From Gordonibacter urolithinfaciens (GTDB lineage: Bacteria; Actinomycetota; Coriobacteriia; Coriobacteriales; Eggerthellaceae), in the NCBI RefSeq assembly GCF_900199375.1, contig NZ_LT900217.1, positions 2,914,001 through 2,978,000 of the forward strand: a DNA stretch of 64,000 bases. The letters run 5' to 3'. A program made the translations under genes and the position numbers. Numbering within the stretch: the stretch's first letter is position 1; every line of letters begins with the position of its first letter. The notes beneath the pieces are model-generated. The model had not been told where the DNA came from. It did not search any database and saw only the letters and a program-made list of their open reading frames with translations. This document shows positions 1 through 6,926 of the stretch, piece after piece.

Positions 1-56
1 CCACGGGCAAGTCGCAGGAGCTGGCGACGTCCGGCTCGTCGGGGCGAACGGACTAG
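1..56 (+). CDS. C-terminal end of an upstream gene (partial)
   Basis: An open frame enters from the window edge and stops at TAG 54-56, giving a short Gly/Ser/Thr-rich tail. Only about 17 residues are visible, so the product cannot be identified from sequence. Fifteen bases separate the stop from the rodA start, so the two are probably co-transcribed. In many bacteria rodA follows mrdA (penicillin-binding protein 2), and PBPs often end in Ser/Gly-rich tails, so PBP2 is the best guess by context only. Confidence 0.45.
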   Translation, partial: TGKSQELATSGSSGRTD

Positions 57-70
57 GAAGGGAGGCAGCC

Positions 71-1306
71 ATGGCCCAGCCGCCGCAGATAAACTCGGTG
101 AGGACGCCCGACAAGGCCGTCGTCGATGCCACGCGCTCGCGCCGTTTCCCCTCGCTCAACCTGCCGCTCGTCGTGGTGGTGGCGCTGCTCGCAGGCTACG
201 GCCTCGTCGTGGTGTACTCGGCCGTGTACGGCGACCCCGACTACAGCTTCCCGCGCCAGGCAGCCTTGGTGGCGGCGGGCGCCGTGGTCATGATCGTGCT
301 CTGGCGCTTCGACTACCGGCGCCTGTCCGAGTTCACCACGCTGTTCCTCATCGTGAACGTGGTGCTCATCCTCTCGCCGCACATCCCCGGCTTGGGAACC
401 GATGCGGGCATGGGCTCCCAGTCGTGGATCAAGATGGGCCCGCTCCCGCAGGTCCAGCCCGGCGAGTTCGCGAAGATCACCGTCATCCTGCTGGACGCGA
501 GCGTCATGGCGCGCTACGGCGGCAGGCTCGACGATCTGCGCGAGTACCTCAAGGCGCTCGGCATCATGCTCATCCCGTTTCTGTGCATCATGACGCAGCC
601 CGACCTGGGCACGGGCCTCGTGTACCTGTTCATCGGCGCGGTGGCGCTCGTGGTGGGCGGCGCGCGGCCGAAGTTCCTGCTGGTCACGCTAGCTGCCGGC
701 ATCGTGGCCGTGGCCTGCGTGTTCGCGCTCGACGAGGTGCTGGCCGTGCGCAACGCCGACGGCACCGTGGAGTACAAGCTGCTCAAGAACTACCAGCGCG
801 CCCGCCTGCTCGTGTTCCTCGACCCCGAGCTCGATCCCACAGGTGACGGCTACAACCTGAAGCAGGCGCAGATAGCCATCGGGTCGGGCGGCCTGTTCGG
901 CCAGGGCTACATGCAGGGATCCCAGCATGCGCTGGGAATACTGCCCGAGGCGCCCACCGACTTCATCTTCTGCGTGCTGGCCGAGGAACTCGGGTTTTTC
1001 GGTGTAGTGGTGCTGCTGGGGCTGTACCTCGCGCTCGTTTTGGTAAGCTTCCGCATAGCCGGCTCGGCCGGCGACTTGTTCGGCCTGCTCATCGTTATGT
1101 GCGTGGTGGGCATGTGGCTGTTCCAGATACTTGAGAACATTGGCATGACCTGCGGGCTCATGCCTATCACGGGCATACCCCTGCCGTTCATGAGCTACGG
1201 TTCGACGGGCACGATCATGAACTTCATCATGCTGGGGCTCGTAGGCTCGGTATGGGCCCACAACACTGCGACCGGGAAGAAGGGCAGCTATGCAGATACC
1301 CGTTGA
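71..1306 (+). CDS. rodA: RodA, SEDS-family peptidoglycan glycosyltransferase of the elongasome
   Basis: A polytopic membrane protein of 411 residues, the usual RodA length. It polymerises glycan strands from lipid II during cell elongation, working with PBP2. Visible SEDS signatures are NYQRARLLVFLDPE near residue 240, the GSGGLFGQG and PTDFIFCVLAEELGF stretch near 275-310, and PLPFMSYG near 374, which are RodA-like rather than FtsW-like. About ten hydrophobic segments are present. The first 35 residues are charged and cytoplasmic. ATG 71 follows GGGAGG with good spacing. The gene overlaps the next one by 17 bp, so translation is probably coupled. The upstream partial gene may be its PBP2 partner. 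Confidence 0.93.
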   Translation: MAQPPQINSVRTPDKAVVDATRSRRFPSLNLPLVVVVALLAGYGLVVVYSAVYGDPDYSFPRQAALVAAGAVVMIVLWRFDYRRLSEFTTLFLIVNVVLILSPHIPGLGTDAGMGSQSWIKMGPLPQVQPGEFAKITVILLDASVMARYGGRLDDLREYLKALGIMLIPFLCIMTQPDLGTGLVYLFIGAVALVVGGARPKFLLVTLAAGIVAVACVFALDEVLAVRNADGTVEYKLLKNYQRARLLVFLDPELDPTGDGYNLKQAQIAIGSGGLFGQGYMQGSQHALGILPEAPTDFIFCVLAEELGFFGVVVLLGLYLALVLVSFRIAGSAGDLFGLLIVMCVVGMWLFQILENIGMTCGLMPITGIPLPFMSYGSTGTIMNFIMLGLVGSVWAHNTATGKKGSYADTR

Positions 1307-2546
1307 CGTGAAGGCCGTCATCGACGAGGCGACGAACATCGACGAGGCGCGGCAGACGCCGCTATCGGTGAGCGTGTACATCGACGAGAGCGCCCCCGGC
1401 GACGTCGTCGCGCGGGTGCGCGGCGCGTTCGCCAGCGCGAGCCCGCATGCGCGGGTGTCGCTGATGTACTTGGACGGGCGTCCGTTCGCGCCGTATGCCG
1501 GCGACGACATGGCCGTCATCGTGGCAGGCTTCTCCGACCAGGTGGGAGCCTATGCCGATGAGCTGCGCGCCGCAGGCGTGCCCGTCATGGTTGCCACCAC
1601 CATGCCCTCGCTCGTGGCCGAGATCGCGCAGTCGCAAGGCCATCCCATCCCGCATGCCGACGTGGTGGCGCCCGATGCGCCGGGGCGCGGGGGGCGCCTG
1701 CTGCCCGCCCGCACGGACGGCGCGGCGCCCGTGGCCGCCGCCGAGCCGTACGTGCTCGACGAGCACGCCGCCGCCTCGCTCGACCGCCGTATGGGCGAGT
1801 GGATCATCGCCGCCTGCCATGACAAGCGCCTGGCGTTCGCGTTGGCGTTCCCGTTCGTGCGCCGTCCGCTGTCCGTGGACGCCGTGAACGCAACGGCCAT
1901 GCAGAACGCCGGCGTCGGCCTCGTGGTGTTCATTCCCGGCGCCGACCTGCCCATCATGACGCTGAACCAGGCGAAGATGCTGCTCCAGATAGCCGCCGCG
2001 TACGGCGAGCCCATGAGCATGGAGCGCGTGAAGGAGCTGGCTGCCGTCGTGGGCGGCGCATTCGCGCTGCGCTCGGTGGCACGCCAAGTGGTGGCGTTCG
2101 TGCCCGCGCTCGGCTGGGCCGTGAAGGCTGCCATCGGCTACACGGGCACCCAGGCCATGGGCCGCGCCGCCATCGAGTACTTCGAGGAGGGCGGCAGCAT
2201 GGCGGGCCTCGCCGGGGTGGTGGTCCGGGCCCGCGACAAAGCCGTCGAGCTGGCCGAGGACGCCCGCGAGACCGTGTGCGGCGAGCCTTCTCCCGCGCCG
2301 GCCCATGCTGCGGCGCCTGTGCGGGGCGGCGGTCGCGTGGCCGATGCCGCGCGCTCGGCCGCGACGAGGGTGGCCGGCGTCGCGCGCAGCGCCGCCGGGT
2401 CGGCCGTGCCGTTCGCCTCGTCGGTCGTGCAGGCCGGCGCCCAGGCTGCCGGTGTGGAAGCGCCTGCGGCGGCCCGGAGCGCCGCGCGCTCGGTGGCCGG
2501 CGCCGCGCGCTCGCGTCTCAAGGTCACGCGTCCCTCCGCGCACTAG
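1290..2546 (+). CDS. DUF697-type membrane-associated protein, alanine-rich
   Basis: 418 residues of unknown function. Residues about 25-120 look like a small alpha/beta domain (VSVYIDES, MAVIVAGF, VPVMVATT), reminiscent of a nucleotide- or regulator-type fold without a P-loop. Residues about 218-300 (LNQAKMLLQIAAAYG, VGGAFALRSVARQVVAFVPALGWAVKAAIGYTGT) match the pattern of the DUF697 (YcjF-like) domain, which carries hydrophobic hairpins. The last 100 residues are a low-complexity Ala/Arg/Ser tail. It overlaps the rodA end, which suggests a role near the cell-wall elongation machinery. The domain call is from memory of the family; the role is inference from location. Confidence 0.7.
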   Translation: MQIPVDVKAVIDEATNIDEARQTPLSVSVYIDESAPGDVVARVRGAFASASPHARVSLMYLDGRPFAPYAGDDMAVIVAGFSDQVGAYADELRAAGVPVMVATTMPSLVAEIAQSQGHPIPHADVVAPDAPGRGGRLLPARTDGAAPVAAAEPYVLDEHAAASLDRRMGEWIIAACHDKRLAFALAFPFVRRPLSVDAVNATAMQNAGVGLVVFIPGADLPIMTLNQAKMLLQIAAAYGEPMSMERVKELAAVVGGAFALRSVARQVVAFVPALGWAVKAAIGYTGTQAMGRAAIEYFEEGGSMAGLAGVVVRARDKAVELAEDARETVCGEPSPAPAHAAAPVRGGGRVADAARSAATRVAGVARSAAGSAVPFASSVVQAGAQAAGVEAPAAARSAARSVAGAARSRLKVTRPSAH

Positions 2547-2577
2547 CGCGCTTCCCAACGAAAGAAGGTCGAATCCA

Positions 2578-4542
2578 ATGACGGATCTCTGGCCGCGCCT
2601 CGAGGCGCTGCTCGGCGATGCGGAGCGTCCCGCGCGCTACATCAACCGCGAATGGGGATGCGTGTACAAGCCCGACGCGGACTTCCGCTTCTGCATGGTC
2701 TATCCCGACACCTACGAGCTGGGGCAGGCGAACCAGGCCGTGCGCATCCTCGTGAACGCGGTGAACGCAGTGGACGGCATGGCCGCCGAGCGCGCGTTCC
2801 TGCCGGCGCCGACGCTCTGCGACACCATGCGCGCCGAGGGCCTGCCGCTGTTCTCCATCGAGAGCTGCGCTCCCGTGGCCGAGTTCGACGCGGTGGGCAT
2901 CACGCTGCCGCACGAGCTGGCTGCCACGAACGTGCTGGAGACGCTCGACCTGGCCGGTATCCCGCTGCGTGCCGACGCGCGCGGCGAGGGCGACCCGCTG
3001 GTGCTGGGCGGGGGCCCCTGCGCGTTCAACCCCGAGCCGTACGCGCCGTTCTTCGACGCCTTCAGCATCGGCGAGGGGGAGGAAGCCGTGCCCGAGGCGC
3101 TCGCGCTCGTCAGGCGCCTGCGCGCCGAGGGCGCGCCGCGCGCGGCCATCCTGCGGGCGCTTGCCCACGAACCGGGCTGGTACGTGCCGTCGCTCTACCG
3201 CTGGCGCAGCGAGCCCGAGGCCCAGGAAGCGGGCTCGTGGATCGAGCCCCTCGAGGAGGGCCTTCCGGTGCGCATAGAGAAGCGCCTGTTCGGGGGCTTT
3301 GCGGAAAGCCCTGGCTGGGAGCCGTGCATCGTGCCGTTCACCGAGGTGGTGCACGATCGCCTGAACGTGGAGGTGCTGCGCGGGTGCGCCCGCGGTTGCC
3401 GCTTCTGCCAGGCGGGCATGATGTACCGCCCCGTGCGCGAGCGCTCGGCCGACAACGTGGTGGCGTCCACGCTGGCGGGGCTCGCCGCGACGGGCTACGA
3501 CGAGGTGAGCCTGACGTCGCTCTCGTCGACGGACCACTCCCAGATCGCGGACATCCTCACGCGCCTCAACCATGCCTGCGACGGCAAGGGCGTGCGGATT
3601 TCGGTGCCCTCGCAGCGCCTGGACGCGTTCGGCGTGGACATGGCGGGTTTGGTGGCGGGCCAGAAGAAGGGCGGACTCACGTTCGCGCCCGAGGCCGGCA
3701 CGCAGCGCCTGCGCGACGTCATCAACAAGAACGTGACCGAGGAGGATCTGTTCGGCGCCCTGGACGCGGCGTTCGCGGCCGGATGGCGGCGCGTCAAGCT
3801 GTACTTCATGATAGGCCTGCCCACCGAGACGGACGACGACATCAAGGGCATTGCGAGCCTGGCGAGCCGTGCCTACGACCGCGCGAAAGCCGCCGTGCCG
3901 CCCGAGCAGCGGGGCAACGTGCGCGTGAGCGTGTCGTGCGCGCTCTTCGTTCCGAAGGCCCAGACGCCGTTCCAGTGGGACGGGCAGATAACGCCCGAGG
4001 AGGCGCTGCGTCGCGTGGGCATCCTGCGTCGCAGCGTGAAGTACAAGGCCGTTGACGTGCACTGGCACGATCCGGCCACGAGCTTCGTGGAGGCGGTCAT
4101 GAGCCGCGCGGGCCGCGAGGCGGCGGCGTGGGTCGAGGCCGCCTGGCGGCGCGGCGCTCGCTTCGACGCCTGGACGGAGTGCTTCGACGGCGAGGCGTGG
4201 CGGGCGGCTGCCGACGAGACGGGCGTCGACCCCGAGGCCATCGCGCAGACGGGCTACCCGACGGACCGCGTCATGCCGTGGGAGCATATCTCCACGGGCG
4301 TGTCCCCGCGCTTCCTCGCACGGGAGCGCCGCCTGGCCGACGAGGGCCGCACGACGCCGGACTGCACGTTCGGCCGGTGCTCGGCGTGCGGCGCCTGCCC
4401 CGCGCTCGGGGCCGACAACGAGCTGGCCGCGCCGCGCACGGCGCCCGCCGCCCTGCAGCGTGCCGCGGGCGAGCCTGCCGGAGGAGGCCGCGATGAGGCC
4501 GCGCCTGCGACCGCCGAAGGTAAGGAGGCTTCCCGTGGCTGA
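2578..4542 (+). CDS. TIGR03960-family B12-binding-like radical SAM protein
   Basis: 654 residues. The radical SAM cluster motif CARGCRFC is at residues 270-277, preceded by a cobalamin-binding-like N-terminal domain (YPDTYELGQANQ, LGGGPCAFNPEP, DAFSIGEGEEAV). A C-terminal Cys-rich segment (CTFGRCSACGACP) may hold another metal site. The family is usually found beside or fused to TIGR03936, as here; its substrate is unknown. ATG 2578 is chosen because the family conservation starts there and it lies 31 nt after the previous stop; a longer frame upstream overlaps the DUF697 gene and reads Arg/Pro-rich shadow sequence. It ends 8 bp inside the next gene. Confidence 0.85.
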   Translation: MTDLWPRLEALLGDAERPARYINREWGCVYKPDADFRFCMVYPDTYELGQANQAVRILVNAVNAVDGMAAERAFLPAPTLCDTMRAEGLPLFSIESCAPVAEFDAVGITLPHELAATNVLETLDLAGIPLRADARGEGDPLVLGGGPCAFNPEPYAPFFDAFSIGEGEEAVPEALALVRRLRAEGAPRAAILRALAHEPGWYVPSLYRWRSEPEAQEAGSWIEPLEEGLPVRIEKRLFGGFAESPGWEPCIVPFTEVVHDRLNVEVLRGCARGCRFCQAGMMYRPVRERSADNVVASTLAGLAATGYDEVSLTSLSSTDHSQIADILTRLNHACDGKGVRISVPSQRLDAFGVDMAGLVAGQKKGGLTFAPEAGTQRLRDVINKNVTEEDLFGALDAAFAAGWRRVKLYFMIGLPTETDDDIKGIASLASRAYDRAKAAVPPEQRGNVRVSVSCALFVPKAQTPFQWDGQITPEEALRRVGILRRSVKYKAVDVHWHDPATSFVEAVMSRAGREAAAWVEAAWRRGARFDAWTECFDGEAWRAAADETGVDPEAIAQTGYPTDRVMPWEHISTGVSPRFLARERRLADEGRTTPDCTFGRCSACGACPALGADNELAAPRTAPAALQRAAGEPAGGGRDEAAPATAEGKEASRG

Positions 4543-5254
4543 TCCTCGCAACTTCCGCCTGCGCGTTGAGTTCTGCAAGCAGGGGCGCCTGGCGCTGCTG
4601 AGCCACCTCGAGGTGGCCCGTGCGCTCGAGCGCGCCGTGCGGCGCGCCGGTTTGCCGTTCGCCATCAGCCAGGGCTTCTCGCCCCACATGAAGATCGCCT
4701 TCGGGGCCGCCCTGCCCGTGGGCGTGGGAGGGCTGCACGAGGTGTTCGACCTGCAGCTTACGCGCTACGTGCCGCCCGAGCGGGCGCTCGAGGCGCTCCA
4801 GGCGGCCAGCGCCCCCGATCTCATGGCGAAGGAATGCCGCTACATCGAGGCTTCCGCACCCGCCGCCTCCGTCGCGTACCCGCTGAGCACGTACCGCGCG
4901 CTGCTGTCGTGCGCGCCCGCCGCGCTGCCCGTGCCCGACGAGATAACCGTCGTGCGCAAGAAGAAGGAGAAGGTTCTGCGCACGGCCGGCTTCCTCGTAG
5001 GCGGCATCGAGCTTGCCGGCGCCGTGGCAACGTTCACCCTCGAGGCGAAGCCCACGGGCTCCCTGCGCCCCGACGTGCTGCTGCGCGCCTGCGTGGACGC
5101 GTACAACGCCGCGGAGGCGGATATGCCCGCAGGCAGCGCTGCGGCGGATGCGGTGGCCGGCGGCCTTCCGGAGGGCGGCCTCTCCGCCGAGCCCTGCGCG
5201 CCGGGCGAGCGCCTGCGCATCGTCACCCTCACGCGCATCGAGCAACGCGCCTGA
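4535..5254 (+). CDS. TIGR03936 / DUF2344 family protein, partner of the radical SAM protein
   Basis: 239 residues. The N-terminal pattern FCKQGRLALLSHLEVARALERAVRRAGLPFAISQGFSPH is typical of TIGR03936, a family that is often fused to the C-terminus of TIGR03960 proteins; the split form is seen here. GTG 4535 is chosen over upstream codons because AAGGAGG at 4522-4528 sits at ideal spacing and because it overlaps the preceding stop by 8 bp, a sign of translational coupling. The function is unknown. The family name and its partner association are established; any link with tRNA or cell-wall chemistry would be speculation. Confidence 0.82.
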   Translation: MADPRNFRLRVEFCKQGRLALLSHLEVARALERAVRRAGLPFAISQGFSPHMKIAFGAALPVGVGGLHEVFDLQLTRYVPPERALEALQAASAPDLMAKECRYIEASAPAASVAYPLSTYRALLSCAPAALPVPDEITVVRKKKEKVLRTAGFLVGGIELAGAVATFTLEAKPTGSLRPDVLLRACVDAYNAAEADMPAGSAAADAVAGGLPEGGLSAEPCAPGERLRIVTLTRIEQRA

Positions 5255-5328
5255 CACGCTGCTCGATGGGGGGAGGCAGGGGGCCGTATCGAAAGCCCTA
5301 AAACGCAGGCCCGTCATGGGATCGCCTC

Positions 5329-5404
5329 GTAGGCAAGGGCCCTGCCCCTGCCGCAGCCTGCGGGGCGGTCCCGCTTGCCGGCAAGGGAAGGGCCCTTGCC
5401 CTAC
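5329..5404. repeat. Long imperfect inverted repeat in a 277-bp gene-free stretch
   Basis: The arms GTAGGCAAGGGCCCT (5329-5343) and AGGGCCCTTGCCCTAC (5389-5404) are complementary with one bulged base. The loop holds a smaller hairpin (CCGCAG/CTGCGG). No T-run follows, so it is not a clear intrinsic terminator. It lies between the TIGR03936 gene and a small minus-strand ORF. The rest of 5255-5531 shows no gene. Confidence 0.5.
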
Positions 5405-5531
5405 GCCCAACCTGTTAGAAGCGGCGAGGCTAAGCTTTCGGTGCAGCCTCCGTTCCCGTTCCCTTTCTCGCTTTCGACCGCTTGCGGCGAAGCGGGGTTC
5501 TTCCGGCATCGACCGATGCCGCGGACGGCTA

Positions 5532-5711
5532 TCAAGCCCGGCAGTTAGAGCGGTCGGGCGCCTTCAGCTGCTTGAGCCACGCTTCGTAAGCCTCCTTGTC
5601 GCTGCGGCTGGGTATGCCGTCGCGCGACGGTCGCGCGACCTTCTTCCGCGGTTCGGGGATGGAGCCGTCTGCCGGTGCGGCGCCGGGCGAGGCGAGGGGC
5701 TTCTCCTTCAC
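5532..5711 (-). CDS. Small basic hypothetical protein (59 aa)
   Basis: A 59-residue, charged ORF with no membrane segment. The start is taken as GTG at 5711 because GAAAGGAAGG sits just upstream at usable spacing; the same frame stays open further upstream only by running through the antisense-like reading of the tRNA-Asp gene (residues LAQLVRAPACHVGG), which is not coding. The C-terminal third (KEAYEAWLKQLKAP) could form one amphipathic helix. I do not recognise the family. It lies directly downstream of the tRNA-Asp terminator on the same strand. Confidence 0.4.
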   Translation of the reverse strand: MKEKPLASPGAAPADGSIPEPRKKVARPSRDGIPSRSDKEAYEAWLKQLKAPDRSNCRA

Positions 5712-5879
5712 GGGGACCTTCCTTTCGGTTGCGAGTGCGCAGGCGCGCCGTAGGGCGCTTTTCCCCGAGTATAGTGAATGCGACCGGACGGAGGTATATG
5801 CCCAGAGGACTAATTCCAGCGCAACCCCATCCCGCGGCCGTATGGGCTGCCCGGAGGCGCCCCGGGGCATCGCCAACAG

Positions 5880-5913
5880 AAAAAGGCTCCGAGCGATTTC
5901 GCTCGGAGCCTTT
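5880..5913 (-). terminator. Intrinsic terminator of tRNA-Asp copy 1
   Basis: A perfect 11-bp stem GGCTCCGAGCG (5885-5895) and its complement (5900-5910) with a 4-nt loop, followed on the minus strand by five T residues. It lies about 10 nt beyond the tRNA 3' end. Confidence 0.85.
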
Positions 5914-5922
5914 GGGTTCGAA

Positions 5923-5999
<77 letters not shown>

Positions 6000-6016
6000 G
6001 TGAAGCAGTGGTGGTT

Positions 6017-6045
6017 ATTCTACCGGGTGTTGCCTTCTCGCGCAA
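6017..6045 (-). promoter_or_regulatory. Promoter of tRNA-Asp copy 1
   Basis: On the minus strand TTGCGC (6040-6045), a 17-nt spacer, then TAGAAT (6017-6022). The same boxes and spacing occur before copy 2, together with a conserved flanking GGTATTGCGC, so the duplicated unit included the promoter. Confidence 0.7.
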
Positions 6046-6072
6046 TACCCTAATCCAGACTTTTCGCCTCAA

Positions 6073-6099
6073 AGAAAAAACCCGCCGAAGGCGGGCTTT
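6073..6099 (-). terminator. Intrinsic terminator of tRNA-Asp copy 2
   Basis: Stem CCCGCC/GGCGGG with a 3-nt loop (6081-6095), followed on the minus strand by TTTTTT. It separates the two tRNA-Asp transcription units; its sequence differs from the copy 1 terminator. Confidence 0.85.
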
Positions 6100-6110
6100 C
6101 CAGATTCGAA

Positions 6111-6187
<77 letters not shown>

Positions 6188-6206
6188 GTGCTTTGCAGCG
6201 CGGATT

Positions 6207-6235
6207 ATTCTACCGGTAGCGCCCCTTCGGCGCAA
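6207..6235 (-). promoter_or_regulatory. Promoter of tRNA-Asp copy 2
   Basis: On the minus strand TTGCGC (6230-6235), 17 nt, TAGAAT (6207-6212), matching the copy 1 promoter. Confidence 0.7.
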
Positions 6236-6327
6236 TACCCTATTTTGAAATATTTCGGATCGCGATTCGGCCTTGCCGAGAGGGCGGCCGCGCGGCATCC
6301 GTGCAGGTTGTGTGTACGTGTAAACAA

Positions 6328-6371
6328 TTTAGAGTCTAAAATATAAATTATGCTAAGGTTTAGCAGCTAAA
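6328..6371 (+). promoter_or_regulatory. Two palindromic operators upstream of the MarR-ABC operon
   Basis: TTTAGA-G-TCTAAA (6328-6340) and TTTAGC-A-GCTAAA (6359-6371) are each perfect 6-bp palindromes with a 1-nt centre. Their centres are 31 bp apart, about three helical turns, so two dimers would sit on one face. The stretch between them is AT-rich (ATATAAATTATGC) and probably carries the -10 region. Placement directly before a MarR gene suggests autoregulation. Confidence 0.7.
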
Positions 6372-6398
6372 CTATAAGGAGCAGGGAAAGGAGACGCC

Positions 6399-6926
6399 GT
6401 GGACGAATCGTTCGCCGAGACGAAGCGCGAGCTGTACGAGCTCATGCAGCGCATGCGGCATGACCGCATCACCCCGCCCACGCCCGAAGGCGTGACGCCC
6501 TCCGAGGCGCGCACCATGATGACGGTGGCGATGCTGGAGGAGCACGGCGAGCCTATCAGGCCCGGTCGTGTGGCGGAGCTCTCGCACACGACCCCCAGCG
6601 CGCTGTCGCAGACGTTCAAGGCGCTCGAGGAGAAGGGCCTCATCGAGCGGCATCGCTCGGGAGATGATTACCGCGCCGTCACGGTGAACCTCACCGCCGA
6701 GGGGCGCCGGTTCGCCGCCGAGGGGCGCCGTATGCGCGACGAGCACATGGAGCAGGTCATGGCGTTCGTGGGCGAGGAGGACATGGCGCACCTCGTGCGC
6801 ATCCTCAAACGCGTCGTGGCGTTCCACGACCTCACGCACACGAGCGACGGGTCGGCGCCATGCCCCTTTGGCGCCGCGTCCTCTGTGCCGCGCGACCCCG
6901 AAGGAGGAGATGCCCCGTGCGCATAG
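6399..6926 (+). CDS. MarR-family transcriptional regulator
   Basis: 175 residues with a winged helix-turn-helix over residues about 35-105 (ARTMMTVAMLEEHG, RPGRVAELSHTTPSALSQTFKALEEKGLIERHRSGDDYRAVTVNLT). GTG 6399 follows AAAGGAG at good spacing. It is the first gene of an operon: its last 10 bp overlap the first ABC subunit. The usual role of such genes is repression of an exporter until a ligand binds; the paired palindromes upstream support autoregulation. The last 25 residues are Pro/Gly-rich and probably disordered. Confidence 0.88.
   Translation: MDESFAETKRELYELMQRMRHDRITPPTPEGVTPSEARTMMTVAMLEEHGEPIRPGRVAELSHTTPSALSQTFKALEEKGLIERHRSGDDYRAVTVNLTAEGRRFAAEGRRMRDEHMEQVMAFVGEEDMAHLVRILKRVVAFHDLTHTSDGSAPCPFGAASSVPRDPEGGDAPCA

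Noticed and set aside
2305-2577. N-terminal extension of the radical SAM gene
   Set aside because: It overlaps the DUF697 gene in another frame and is Arg/Pro/Ala-rich; the family begins at ATG 2578.
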